From Struthidea cinerea (Eukaryota > Chordata > Aves > Passeriformes > Corcoracidae): a DNA stretch of 64,000 nt. Shown here piece by piece: positions 1-13,000 of the stretch. The translations under genes and the position numbers were made by a program. The DNA is taken from contig VZTI01002345.1 in assembly GCA_013397865.1 (NCBI GenBank), forward strand, positions 857,381 to 921,380, in the 5' to 3' direction. The notes under the pieces are model-generated. The model ran no database searches and was not told the origin of the DNA. It saw only the letters and a list, made by a program, of their open reading frames with translations. The stretch's first letter is position 1. Each line of letters begins with the position of its first letter.

Positions 1-250
1 GCGGGCGATGGCCCCGGTCTGGACCACCCCCTCAGCGCCCGGACAGCGCGGGGCGAGCCCTGCGAGCCAGGCACGGCGCCCCGGGGGTCGTGGTGGGGCT
101 GGAGGGGCCGCAGGGCAGGCGGGGGCCGCGCTGGGCGAGCCGTGCTGGGGGCGGTGTTTGGGGTCGGTCCCGTGGGGCTGTGCCGGGCTGGTCCCGGGGG
201 CCTGAGCTCGGCAATTCCCTTACTCACGGGAGCAGCGTCCCGACCCCGTG
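1..250. promoter_or_regulatory. TTC1: CpG-rich segment, right edge of the probable TTC1 promoter island
   Basis: The first 250 bases are very GC-rich with many CpG dinucleotides, and composition falls quickly after about 310. TTC1 orthologues have a non-coding first exon in a CpG island, and the first coding exon here begins at 772, so this is probably the 3' edge of that island and perhaps contains exon 1. I cannot place the transcription start or the exon 1 donor. Short open frames here on both strands look like GC-rich chance frames. Confidence 0.5.
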
Positions 251-529
251 TCCTGCACGGGGTATGGAATCAGGGGGAAGTTGCCGCCCCCCGCCCCCGA
301 GAGATCCGAGTTTCCCTTAGGGATGTCAAGAGCACTTTGAAGCACTTTAAAGATTTATAAAGGTGGATAGAAGAAATTAAATAATTAGGTACATTTAGAG
401 GCGTGTAAATATGAAAGGAGAGGGGGCAGAGCAGGGCCCGGGCTCTGCTCCGGGGGCCCAGCAGTGGCACCAGAGGAACGGCAGGGCCTGATCCCAGCAA
501 TTGCCCCTGCACAGGAGGCAGAGCTGCTG

Positions 530-712
530 TCCTGGGCAGTGTCCAGCCCTGCACAGAGGCCAGAGAGGCTGTGGAGCTTCCTCCCCCGGGATATTCCAGA
601 GCTGTCTGGACACAGTCCTGTGCCCTTTGTTTGGGAAGGCAGGAGGTGGCACCCACTGTGGTCCATTCCGGCCTCACCCACCCTGGGATTCCGGGATTTG
701 TTTGCTGACAAG
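530..712 (+). mobile_element. CR1 LINE 3' fragment
   Basis: The text from about 562 (aggctgtggagcttcctccc, then gatattccagagctgtctgg and acacagtcctgtgcc) follows the 3' region of avian CR1, where a similar phrase precedes the terminal 'dropping of the statement' segment. The copy is diverged and its left edge is uncertain. It ends about 60 bases before the acceptor of the first TTC1 coding exon. Confidence 0.55.
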
Positions 713-771
713 TCTTTTAAATGATGATTACTGAGTGTCACTCCTTTCTCATTTCCACAACCCTCTCCCAG

Positions 772-1098
772 GAGCCCAGCATGGAAGAATTTAAAGATGC
801 AAGTCCACCTGACGAGTTACTGAATCACCTACAGCTGTCAGATCAGAAGTGTCCGGAGACTGGCCCCAGCGATGCCCAGCACCCCCGGAGCTTTGGAAGT
901 GGCTGTGCCCCATCCCCAGGCCAGGATCCCACAGAGGAGTGTTTCCATGACTGTCACGACTCCTTTGAGGCCAAAGGACCTGTGCCGGATGATGAAGGGA
1001 ATGGTCAGGATGAAGGGAGTAGCTCGAGGAAGCAGACAGAACTAGATGAAGAATACTTGCTAGAACTAGAGAAAGATATGCCAGAGGAGGAGAAACAG
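772..1098 (+). CDS. TTC1: TTC1 first coding exon (exon 2; coding from 781)
   Basis: The acceptor is ccctctcccag ending at 771 and the donor is cag|gtaatg at 1099. Nine untranslated bases precede the ATG at 781, and 106 whole codons follow (phase 0). It encodes the acidic N-terminal region, including ELDEEYLLELEKDMPEEEKQ, which is nearly the same in mammals. The frame stays open upstream of 772, but that part is intron. Confidence 0.93.
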
Positions 1099-4000
1099 GT
1101 AATGCAAAGCACCAGTGTTGGGTATGCAGTGATCTGTGTGCAGTCGGTGTTTGGAATGGTCTGGGGCTGACACAGAAAGGGACCTTTAAAGCTCTCTGTG
1201 CCTGGTTTTACTGTTCTAAATTCCCTCTTTTAGGTAACAAATGTTTGTGGCTTTCCTTGCTGCTCTTAATCCTCACATTCCAGTGCAGATTCTGTGTGCC
1301 TTGAGCAGTGAGTGAGGTGGCTGTGACTCAGAGACTACAGGGAACAAAACTCTCCCTGTTCCGTGTTACTTACTGTCCGTGCATCCATTGTTTTCCCCTG
1401 AGTGCCTGCAAGGTCCTTCTCCAAAACTCAGCAGGTTGCAGGATAGTTTTCCTGAAAGGTTGGTTTAGGGAATCCAGCCAGCTGGGATTCAGTTTGAATG
1501 GATCCCTATGAATTATTTGGGCTTTAAGCAAACGAAACACATTAAATGTGTGGGATTGTTTGCTTTCAGTGCTGTCACATTGGACAAACTCATCCTGCAG
1601 CAGGGAAGAGAAAAATGCAGTTTTTCATCTATAGAACAGATCTTTGTGTTAATATGGAAGTTCCTTGAGGTGGAAAAGCAGTACTGGGGAACGACAACAT
1701 GGGATAAAGTCTCCTTGAAGCAGGAATGAGACTGAAAGTAATTCTGGTCTCTGCTGGACCTGGTGGGAATCCCTTTGGATCTCTGTGTCTCAGTTTTGAC
1801 TCCAAATGGGCAGAATGATACTGCCAGTTGTGATTTAATAATGAAAAAGAGGGGGGTGGGAATGTCAGAGGTGTTCTGGTGCATCCTTTGGAGGATTTTA
1901 GTCCAAGCGGCTGCCCGGAGCCAGGGAGATCTCTGGCACAGCCCCTCTGGCTCCCTGTGCTGCTGTTTAACTACACTGGAAACTTTTGTCTTGTATTTGA
2001 TTAGAATTTCCTTTATTGCAGGGCCCTGAGCATCTCGGGGGCCTCCCCTGGACTCCCTCTGGGAAGTCAGTGTCTTGTTGTTGTTGTTGTAGGAGGGAGT
2101 TTGTTGGATTTGGTTTTTTTTGCAGTGGGGGACACACCAAAACAAAGCATTCTCCAAATGCATCTCTCAGGTGCTGAGCAGAGGGCAAAAATCACCTTCC
2201 TTGACCTCCTCACACACAAAACCCATCTCATTGCCCTTGGGTATTTTCCAGTTTGAGTGAACAGTCCCTTTTTTCTCCTCGTGTTTATTCCTGTACAATA
2301 AGGAGCACTGTCATCATGAGTCACACTGGGGCTGCTGCACCAGCCTGGGACTTGAGAGCTTCCGAGAAAAATTGCTAAAAACTGGGGAGAAATTGTTCTA
2401 GAGCTAAACTCTAAAAAGAGCAGCAAGCCTGGCAATTGACTGTGTTAATTTTCGTGCTGTTCTTGGTTTGGGTGTATTTTTAGATAATCATCTCGTTTTG
2501 CACATGGATCTTTGCCTGCTGTCAAGTGACCAAAATAATTGGGAATGCTGAATCTTGGCACTCAGCTTTGTGGAACTCCACTGGAAGGGGCTATGGGAGT
2601 GCAAAACAACGACTGCTTCAAACTGGGAAGGTTTCCTTAGAGAAAGGCTGGAGGCAGCTGCAGCTCTCGTCTTGCTGCAGGTTTATTTCCAGTGGTGTTG
2701 AGCATTTCTGCCCTTCAGAGTGGTTTGTGATTTCATCTACCCAAACCGAGCGATTCTGTCTCTCACCAGCAGCACAAGTATTGGATCAGCAGTTCTTTCT
2801 TTATATTCCATGGAGAGATTTCTAAATAGTGCAGGCTTTCAAATGTAGGTTTTTTCTCTAGCAAAACATTGCTGGTATCTCATACAAGCAGAGCTGCAGA
2901 ACTCTGAATGCAGAGCAGAATTAGGAGCTCAGACAGTTGTTAGAGCCACTGGAGTGGCCCATTCCATGATCTCACCCTGGATAGGTCATTCCTCAATTGC
3001 TGCTCCAACTCTCCTCCTTGTACTTGCTATTGATGGCCATGAATTTATTTTTAAAGTGAAACATTCTGGATATTCTGATGATAGAAGATTCTGTTAAATG
3101 CTGCAGCTTTTTCTTAAAAGTCCTGCAGTCCCTATCTGAAAACAGTGCTGTACATTCATTTACTCAGAGCTTTGCAAACACTTTAAGCCTCCTCCCAATG
3201 ACTCAAAAGGGGTGTTTTTGAGAAGGGCAACGTGATTTTGTATTTATTTTTTTATTGCAGCTGCAGCAAATGAGACAGAAATACTCAGAAGTGTTCTGTG
3301 GCTGCTGAGGTGGGGAGCAGCCTCTCAGCAGCCCTTGCAGGGTTATTGTGAGCCCCTCGTGCCCTGTGCTGGCACACCTCAGTGTGACTGGAGCACTGAG
3401 GACAGTGATCCTCAGCGAAATCAAGCTGTATTTTTAGATCCTGGGCAGTGCTGGTAGAAGCAGACATCAAACAGCAGCCTGGTGCTGGCACCTGGGGAGG
3501 TGGATTTGATTTGGCTGCTTGTCTAAATCACAAAAGCTCCCCAGGCACTGGTGCTGCAGCTCCGACCATAAACTGTGGGCTCAGGGCACGAGGAGAGCTG
3601 GATGTGAGCCCTGCTCCAGTCAGATTTGTGGAGCTACACCTTCATAGTTTGGGGTTTTTGGAACCAAAGCCCATTGTTGTGTTCAGCAGCTGTAATAAAT
3701 GGGCTCCGTGCAGTGATGTCCTCCAACAATGGGCTGTAGGAAGAGTCTCTCATTTATTCTGGAGATGCAAAGGCAGATTCTGGTCCTGGCTCTGGGTATT
3801 TCTGGGCAGATTTCAGCAGCTCAGAGTAGAAACACTCACCTGTGCAGAGGCTGCTGCAGAGCTCGGAGGGAAGGAGCCAGTGAGTGGTTGTGTATTTTCT
3901 CTAATTACATTTCAAGAGCCCCATACAGTGCGATTTCTAATGTTAAGCAGCAGGAATTCCTTCCAGGGACACAGCAGGGATACCCTAAGAAATCTTCTCT

Positions 4001-7000
4001 ACATAGAGAAGCAAAATAAGAACCTGAAGGGATGTTAAGACACAAACCTGTAAGAAGAGTTCTTAAAAACAGAGCCTGCTTCCTTGCCTGGGCTTGCAGC
4101 TCTGAGCTTTTTAAGGATTGAAATTCACTTTTCCAGGGTTTGGTTGTTGTTTCACAAGGCTGCTGCTGCTGCCTCAGCAGAGGCACTGAGCAGCAAATTG
4201 CTTTTGATGCATTCCAAGCAGATTTTTCTGGCTGGTTGTCAGTGACAGTGATGGCTTTGACGTGGGGCTGCTCTGCAGAATTAATCCGAGGACACCCAGC
4301 AGCTGTTCCAGGGTCATTGTTCAGCCTGCCCCAGCCCTCCTCTGAGGGACACCCTTTAATGAGGGGTTTATCCAGTGCAGGACTCACCGTCCCTCAGCTC
4401 CTCCATCGGGGCAGATGCTGCCCTGTTCTGTGACAAGGACTTCAGCACCTGGCCTGGGGAGCTCTAATTTTGGCTATGGAACCCCGTGTTCTGTAAGACA
4501 CCGGAATAAATATCCAATATTCCTCCTGAGCAGTTCCTTCTCTGGGCTTTCCGTGTGCCCTGGACCTCCAGCTGGCTGGAATCACAGTTCCTGTTCTCAC
4601 AGCAGGAAATGTGTCAGCAACACAAGCAGGAGGAGATTCTTGAGGAGTGTCTTGTGAGCGACTCTGTAGGAATGAGGTGGAACTGATTTTGAGAAATAGG
4701 ATTTTGAGTGATACCTGAGATTCTTTCTGGGCTAAACAGTGAAATTTTCTTTTTTTAATGCCCCTGTTTTCTGCAGGCTCTAGGATACATTAGAGAACAT
4801 TGGCTTAGTGAAGACATTTCCTTTAAGCTGCCCCCTCCTCACCCTTCCTTTCCTCCCTGTGCCTTTGGGTTGATCCCATTGTTTTCCATGGAGGGAAGCT
4901 TCTGTATAGAATAAAACATCCTGTTACATTTTCGGAGTTAAAGCTTGGAACATTTGAGCAGTAGATCTGTATCTGCTGGAGTCATTCATTGCAAGAGCTG
5001 GTGAGAAGAACTTGAATAAAAGCTGGAATGATAATCTCCCTGGGTGGTTTATAATTCTTTGAGTTATAAACAAACAAAAGTCTTTTGCTGGATGGCAATT
5101 TAATAGGAAGAGGGGGAAAGTCTCCCTTCATGTCCCTTTGAGTGCTGCTGTCTGATTTGAGTCTTGTGTTCAGTTGTGGCAGAGGCTGCTCCTGTCAGAT
5201 CGAGGCCTTTCCCACTTGTGCTGATGGATTCAGGGTCAGCTCCACTTTCCCTGCCCGAGGCTGTTGCCTCTGGAGCAGGAAGGATGAATGGCACTGTTGT
5301 CACTCAGGAAGAGGCACACTTAGGCTGGGCTTAACTGGAGCTGCCAGGGAGGGCTGTGACCTCCTTCCCTGCGTCTGCAAGTGCTGCTTCCAATTTTGTG
5401 GAATTTGGTGATTTGGCAGTAGAAAGAGTAAAGTTCTTTTCCGTGGAATCCCAGGGAGCAGGGACAAGCCAGGTCCATCCCTGCCATTGCCCTGGAACCT
5501 CCCAAGTGCAGCTTTGGCACTTCTCAAGATTTAAAAAAGGGATTTTGGGGTAACTCCAGCCTTAAACTGAAATGCAAATCCTTGCATACAGAATAGAGCA
5601 GTAGCTTCCCAAAACTGCAGGGGGTAGCAGACAACTGCTAATGAACGACTGAGAGTGGGATTGGAAGCTGAAAAATGTATTCCTGATCTCTTTGAATTCC
5701 TGTTCCTGTGCACCCTCTGAACTGCAGGAATTTTGAATTCCCTGGTTGTGGTGACCTTCCCAAGGGGCTGTGAGGGGCAGGTTCACTGTAGATAGAGTTT
5801 CTCCAGAACTGGAGCCAGGAACAGTTCCCAGCAAAGGGAAATCAAGGGATCAATCCAGGAACAGCCAGAGGAAATGTTGTGGGAAGTGTCACAAACTGAG
5901 GGTGTTGTTCCTTCAGCTCCCACTGGCTGCTCAAGGATTTCACTTCCAGCACTTTTATTGTGTTGCTCACTTCCCAAGGAAACAGTGGGAATGTGTAGGT
6001 TGCTGTCTCCTCTAATAGCAGAAGAATGCTTTTATAGTAACAAAAATTATATTTAATATATAAATAAAATTTATATATTTTATTCTATTTTATATCATGC
6101 TTTTCTTGTTAACCCTGAGTGTTTTGGCAGAGCAGCTGAGGGCAGGGGCTGTGTGTGATTTGTACTTTATTGTCACAAGGCCAAGCTGTCCCTTGTCATG
6201 ACTTGAGATCGTCTCCAGCACCCCTGGCTTTGCCAGGCAGGTTTGGGTTAAATACTGATTTTTTCTGAGTCTGGGACTGGAATTCAGTATCCAAATCTAA
6301 ACATTTCTAATCAGATCCTGTAAGAATCATCACCAGTTACATGCAGTTATTTCTTCTGAACTTCAAAAAATATTTAAACCACATCAAAATCAGAGCCTGC
6401 CATTGAATTTATCATTTTTGCATTATTAAAATTCGCAAAAAAAACCCCAAACCTTCAGATTTTGCTGCCATTGAAGAGCAGAAAATCCTAAACTGGGAAG
6501 CTGTGGCTGCCCCCAGTGCTGTGTGTGAGCAGCCCCAGGGCACGGAGCGGGCCAGGATGGCTTTCCCTGGGCACAGCATTCCAGGATTCAGGCTGACCTA
6601 ATTCCCTGGGAGGGAAGGAAGGGCAGCTGCCCTGCAGCCACTGAACCCGTGTCGTGGAGCAGCCTGCTGGGGACATGGAGGGACATTGTGCAAATCCCTT
6701 CACGAGTCACTTGGGATTTTTCCCTCTGGACTGATCAGCCGCAGGGAGCTGCTGCCCACTCACCCCCAGCGCCCGTGGAGCTGGAATTCTCCATCCTCGG
6801 GGCAGAGTTGTCTCTCCTCAGTGCTGGAGTGCTTTGGGGTTCTCCCTGGATTTGAGCAGGTTCTCCCAGCAGCAGTGCAGCTTAGATGGAAATTCAGCCC
6901 TCAGAGTTGCCTTTCCCCTGTTCTGTGTTAGGAATTTCTGTTAAAGGAATGTCTGGCTGGAGGAATAAATAATGTTTTATTTCACACACAGCAGGCTTTG

Positions 7001-10000
7001 CAGGGCAGTGCCTTCAGCACGTGAGGGGCTCATCCATTTTTCATGCTGTTACATTTTGTGGAAAAGGCAGAGGAATTGGCTTTTATGTGTTGCTTCTTGG
7101 TCAGCCGTACCTGAAATGCAAACCCATCGATGTGCAGGAGGTACCCAGCAGACTTCAGCTTCTTAAAAATACTTTGGACACTCAGTTTAGAAGTGAAACC
7201 CATAAAACTGGGATATGTTGGAAATGCAGGTTTTGAACCATTGCTGCTTTGCAGGGAGCTGAATAAATTACAAAATCATACACAGTGCTCTTAAAAGTGC
7301 TGCTTTGTTGTTTTTCCTTTTACTCTTTTTTTTAATATAAAGCTTTTTCTTCTGAAGCTTTCTTGCCGCAAATCACTTTTTATATTATTTTATATTTAAT
7401 GCATCATTAAGGTAAACATGTAATATTTTTTAATAATTTGGATAAAATGAAACAAAATATTGATAATACAGGTCAAACTTTTCATCCAGCATCCCTTGAT
7501 TTCAGGGTTTCTGCCTGAGGACTGGTGTGAGCATGCTGTGGTTGTGTTCATAATAAAAATCTTTCATTCTTGTGGAGCTGTAACTGAACCCTGTGCAGCA
7601 GAGAATCAGCTCGTGGCACTGAAAGGCCACTTCTAAATAGGTCATGAGCAATGAAGTCAGTGGGGTTTGTGTTTCAGGCAGCCCTTCCCTCACTGAGGGC
7701 TGTCTGTGGAGATCTTTCCAGCAGGATCCTCGTCTCAGGCCTGCTCTGTGCTGAGATGGGGCTGCTTTGTTCAGTGCCACAAAATGTTGGGATCATTTTT
7801 GCTCTTTGCGCACTGCAGATGATTTAAAAATGCCTTTTTTGTGGGGTGCAGGCAGGAATTTCTGTCTGATCCCTCAAAAATCGAGGTGTAGCAGTTCCAC
7901 ATTCCCTGTGCTGAACAGCAGAGTCCTGCATTACACAGGGAATTTGGGATTTTCTTGCAGCCTGAAGTGTGGAGTTTGGATGTTCATGTTTAGAAAGCAC
8001 CAGCTGAGTCCCTTGGGGTGTTGTGGAAGGACCTGGGTGGGTTTGTCAGCCCTCCCTGAGCAAAGGCACTTCCTGAATAACTGGATATGGTTTGTCTGCC
8101 CTGTGTTTTGTGGGGTTTCTTTAACATGTGAGGAGTAGTGGGTATTAGAAAAGCTATTTAGTAGGCAATGGGAACAAATTTGATGGTCTGGGCATGGATC
8201 AAAGGGGTCAGCTGAGATTTTGCTGTGCAATTTTGTGTCATGGCTCAGTGTCCTTCCACTGAACCTGATCTGTTCTCAAGGTGGTGCCAATGGTCAGGTG
8301 AATCAATTCCCAAAGCCAGTAAAAGCAGGAGGAAGAACCTGTGATTTTGAAGTGTTTGTCAGCTCCTTGGCATAGCTGGGAGCTGCTGCAGTGCTCCACA
8401 CACTGTACTATATTTAGCTGTTTCCAAGGAGATGTTCTGTGTGATATTGATAATTGCATTAATCCTTGATTCACACAATCTGCAGGAAAGGAAACTGCTC
8501 CTTTTCCTACTGTTGGCTTTTTAATTGCTCAGTGATCTGTCATTTACAGACACCTCCATTGAAGTCCTTTGTGTGCTGGGAGAAAAACCAGTGGTCCAAC
8601 GATGGTTTTTGCAGCACAGAACGACTCCTGAGCTCTGTGATGTTCCTGCCTTTCCCTGCTTTGTTTCAGGAATGTCTGCACTGTCAGGAGGTTGAAGGGA
8701 TGGCTCGGTGACATCCTGAGTTTTCTGTGTCACAGGCTGCGAGCCTGAGCGTGGCCTCCCCTCGCGCCAAGATGTTCATGGTTGAAAACACAGCTCTGCT
8801 CACATGTGCATTTCTCACTGGACAAAGAACCTGGTTTGGGGGTTCACTCACTCTGCCTGAGAAATCTTTCAGGGCAGAGATCTTTCTCACCCTGGACCTT
8901 TTCTTTGTGCATCTCTGAATGTAACTGGAATTGCTGAGGTGGGATTATTTCAAGCAAAACTTTTGAGACTTTACATTTCAAATATATTCTTCATAGCTGA
9001 CCTGCAGTGAGTGAATTAAATGGAGTTGGAAAGGAGAAGCAAACAGCCAGCTAAAAGCTGATGTACTGGTTTAAAGCAAGGAATTCTCCATGGATGCTCT
9101 CCCTCCACCATCCTGGTGTCTGTGAAGTGGAGCTTTTTAATTGCCTTGCTGTTACACTCCAGTGTTTCATGGATATATAAAGGACTTTGTGTCACAGGGT
9201 CTACAAGCAGATCTTGGTAGAGTTAAAACTGTTCAGGTTATGTTTTATTCTGCTTCCCTTCCATCCTTTATTTGGAACTGCAGCTGACCTAGTTGTTCAT
9301 TTCAGTGAAATACTCTGAGACATTGTCTTTTCTTTTGTAGAAAAGAAGAAAGGAGAGCGCAGGGCTGAAGGAGAAAGGAAATGAGCACTTCAAGAAGGGA
9401 GGTGGGTTGATCATCTTTGAACACCGTGTGGATGTTAGAGAATCTCAGCATAGTACTGAGCCATCGTGGTGGTGCTGCAGAAAACCCTGAGGAAGATCTC
9501 ACACTGTCCTTGTTGAATTTTATCACCCCTTTCATTTTTCATCCAGCTCTAGAGAAGAGACAGAGATACCAGACCTCCTTTAGAGTTGTTTAAATCCCAA
9601 AGATTTGGATACTAAAGCGGGATTCCCACGAAAACTGAGTGCTTACATACAAAAACATGGATTTTGGACTGCTTTCCAAGTGTCAGGGTTTCTTTTATCA
9701 ATCAAAAAAGGCTTCCCCTGGGCCCTGAGTTGGGCTTATGCTTGTGCTTAGAATTGATGGAGGACCTGGGGCTCTGTAGCTGCCTTGTACCTTTGTACAT
9801 TGATTTTAATGAGCAAACAGAAGGGGGGAAGTGGTTTTGACACCTGCCTTCGATTTAATCTGCTGGTGGGTGGAGGATCCCCAGAGAAAGCAGGAAATGC
9901 AGGTTCCTGCTTCCCTCAGTCAGCAGGACACAGCCAAGGAACCTGTGTGCCCTGCAGACCAGGCAGAGGCTGGAGGTGCCTCGTTGTGTCCTAAGGGAAC

Positions 10001-13000
10001 ACAATCCTGGGAATGTTCTCCAGCTCTGGAGGGCATCAGAGAGGGCAGGAGGGAACTGCTCAGCCCAGGAGAGCCACAGGCCTGGAGTGTTGGCTGAGGC
10101 ACCTGCTGGAGTCTCATCCCTGGCCTCTCCTTGACAAGCCTCTGACATTTAAGTCAGTCACTGAGGATGATGTGACCTCCCTGCAGCTGCTCTGAGCAGG
10201 TACAGGGCAGTGACAGGTCAGGGACACACTTCATCCAAAGGGATTCCACTTCTGCTCAAATAGAAGAAAACAATTTCAGGGATGAGAATTACATCCACAT
10301 CCTGCTGCACTTGTTGCATTCAGCTCAGGAGTATATTTCTGCTTTTACAAGCAGAATTAAGTCAATTTTAAAATAATCAATTGTATTTATGTACTTAGCA
10401 TTGTTCTTTGAGAGCAGCTACTGATTCTGGTGTAGTATCACCAGATACTGAGAAATGTTTCCAAAGGAACCTCAGCCATGGGGTTCGGTGATTTGAAATA
10501 AGTGGTTTGAAATAAGTGGTCCTGTTGCTCTGCAGACTATGGAGAAGCAGAAGACTCCTACACCAAGGCTCTGCAGATTTGTCCAGCCTGCTTCCAGAAG
10601 GACAGGGCTGTTCTGTTCTCAAACAGAGCTGCTGCAAAAATGAAACAGGTGAGTGCTGGTTTTGTTCTGTGTCACACTGGATCGAGGCTGGGACAGATGC
10701 AATTATGAAGTGATCAGAGCCCTCCCAGACCAAGGAGTCCAAGCTGTGCCCCATCCCCACCTTGTCTCCAGCCCAGAGCACTGAGTGCCACGTCCGGGCC
10801 TTCCTTGGGCACCTCCACGGATGGGGACATGAAGAAATATGACTTCAATCTAACAAAACTATTTTGTATTCTAGGACAAGACAGAGGCTGCCCTGAGTGA
10901 CTGCACCAAAGGTACTTTTTTCTCTCTGTGCTGCCCTTGTGCCAGATTTTTATACACAAATTGTGTCATTTAGTGCCTTTACTGCAGAGCTGTAATTTTG
11001 GGCATAAGGGTCTTTAAAGAATTGAACAGAAAACACCTGATTTTACTTATTTTGTAAAATGTCTGTCAAACCTTTCCTGTCTGCAGTAATTCACTTTCTA
11101 TTCTCTTGTGCCATAAGGCTGCAGTTCGTGCTTGTTTTTAATAGGAAAGTCTTTTCTATGGAAACTGTTTCCCACACCTGTGATTTCAAACCCACTTCCA
11201 CCTGCCATTCCCCCCAAATCCTGGTTTAATCCCAGATTCCAATGAACTGTGAGGCTGTATAGAGTTAAAAGCATTATCAAGTCCCTTTCCTGCACAAAGC
11301 TTTTGCTTTGTCACCAGGGCTTATGTTCCCCTGTTCCTGCCCTGCAGTTCTCTCTCTGCACCTTCTGGTGGAATCAGTTCAGCTGTGCTTTGCTTTATTG
11401 CTTCCGCCCACTCCCCCACCCCCGAGTGTTTGTTAAACTCCCTGTGACAGCTGGGGAAAAAAATCCAAATTACCAATCAGAGAACTAATCCAGTGGCTGT
11501 GTGCCAGCGCTGCCTGCACAGAAATGGGAGGCTGTGCGTGCTGAAAGGGCTCCTGGGGGTACCAAATCCTCCCTGGCCTCTCTCACTGGGGCTCTGCCTG
11601 GCTTTGGTGCTGCTGCTTTCTGAAAAACACCTTGGATTTTGCAGTGGCTCAGAGGGAATCAATGTGCTTCTAGCAGGGAGACTTCAGCTGCCAGGGCCTG
11701 ACACTCCCCAGGGACTGGAGCACAGCAGAGCAATTCAGTCACCTGCAGCTTGCTGACTGTGGCATTGCCTTTGTCCTTCCCAGAAGATAAACTGGAATAT
11801 TTACCTGGATAATCTGAGATTTAATTGTCCCCAGAACCATGGGCTAGGAATTATAAAACGGACAGACCTCTTTCTGTGATGAAAAATCCTTCGTAGTCCC
11901 TCTTTCTGAGGTGAAGTCTTTCAAATTCCCTGTTTCTGTGGTGAAATATGGATGAAGGGATTCTTGAGGAATTACCATGTGGAGGTTACTGCTGAGTTTA
12001 GCATTCAGTCTGAACTGCTACTGCAAACAGCCCTGGCTGCCAAGGGAATGAGGAGGGGGAAAGCTGAGATTCAGTCAGGATGCCCCTCTACCAGCTCACA
12101 GAGCTGAAATCACTGTTTGTGCATTCCCAACCCAATCTGGACTATTAAATTCAGAAATTCTTCTGGAGTTTGTCTCCACTTGAACTGAGATAAGCATGGC
12201 AAGGCTGATTTTCCCTGCTGTGTGTGTCTGGAGGGATATTTACCTTTAGCTGCAGTCTAACAGTAGCCACTTGCTAAACACACAAACACTGAAATATCTT
12301 GCAGGTCCTTAAAGTTTCTGTAGCATCGCTTAGAATCCCTGCACAGATAGGATTGCACATTTAAAGCTTTGTGGCCATAAATCACTTCCATCTGTGATAG
12401 GTAGTGGACATTAAATGAAACGTGATCCTGAGACTGTCCCAGGCAGCTGTTTCTGAATTCTGACTTAGCTTTAAGCTGTGCCTCTGCTTGATCCTGAGTT
12501 ACATTCTAAGGACAACTTATAACTGTAATACACACTTCAGAATTCATTTGAGCAGTGGAGAAATGTTTCAAGTACAACCCTGGGCTTTGGTTTTGTTTTC
12601 CAGCTGTGGAATTAGACCCTCACTATGTCAGAGCTTTGCTGAGGAGAGCAGAACTCTATGAAAAAACAGAAAAATTAGATGAAGCTCTGGAAGATTATAA
12701 GGCAGTCCTAGAAAAAGACCCATCAGTTCATCAAGCCAGAGAAGCTTGCATGGTAAGCTTAAGCCTTTCGGTGAACTTTGACCTAACTTATTTATCATTA
12801 TTTTAGTTCAGCTTCACATCAGTGAACCTGCAATGGATTCTGCCTCAGAAGGAAAAAAAAAATCATTTGCATCACCTGCAAATTTGTTTCTAAGCCCACT
12901 CTGAATACGCTGTTACAAAAATCTTTTTGAAAGGCTTAATTGTTTTAAGTCTCCATTTGGGAACATAAATCATTAGCGGTGATTCTGCCCCCCTTTTCCC

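Larger units (their letters stand above)
1099..9340 (+). other. TTC1: TTC1 intron 2
   Basis: An 8.2 kb intron. It is mostly ordinary single-copy-looking sequence. I can name a short (TTG)n run at about 2071-2089 and an AT-rich tract at about 6040-6105. No second gene is apparent; the open frames of 60-220 codons here have no recognisable product and no exon-like boundaries. Confidence 0.8.
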
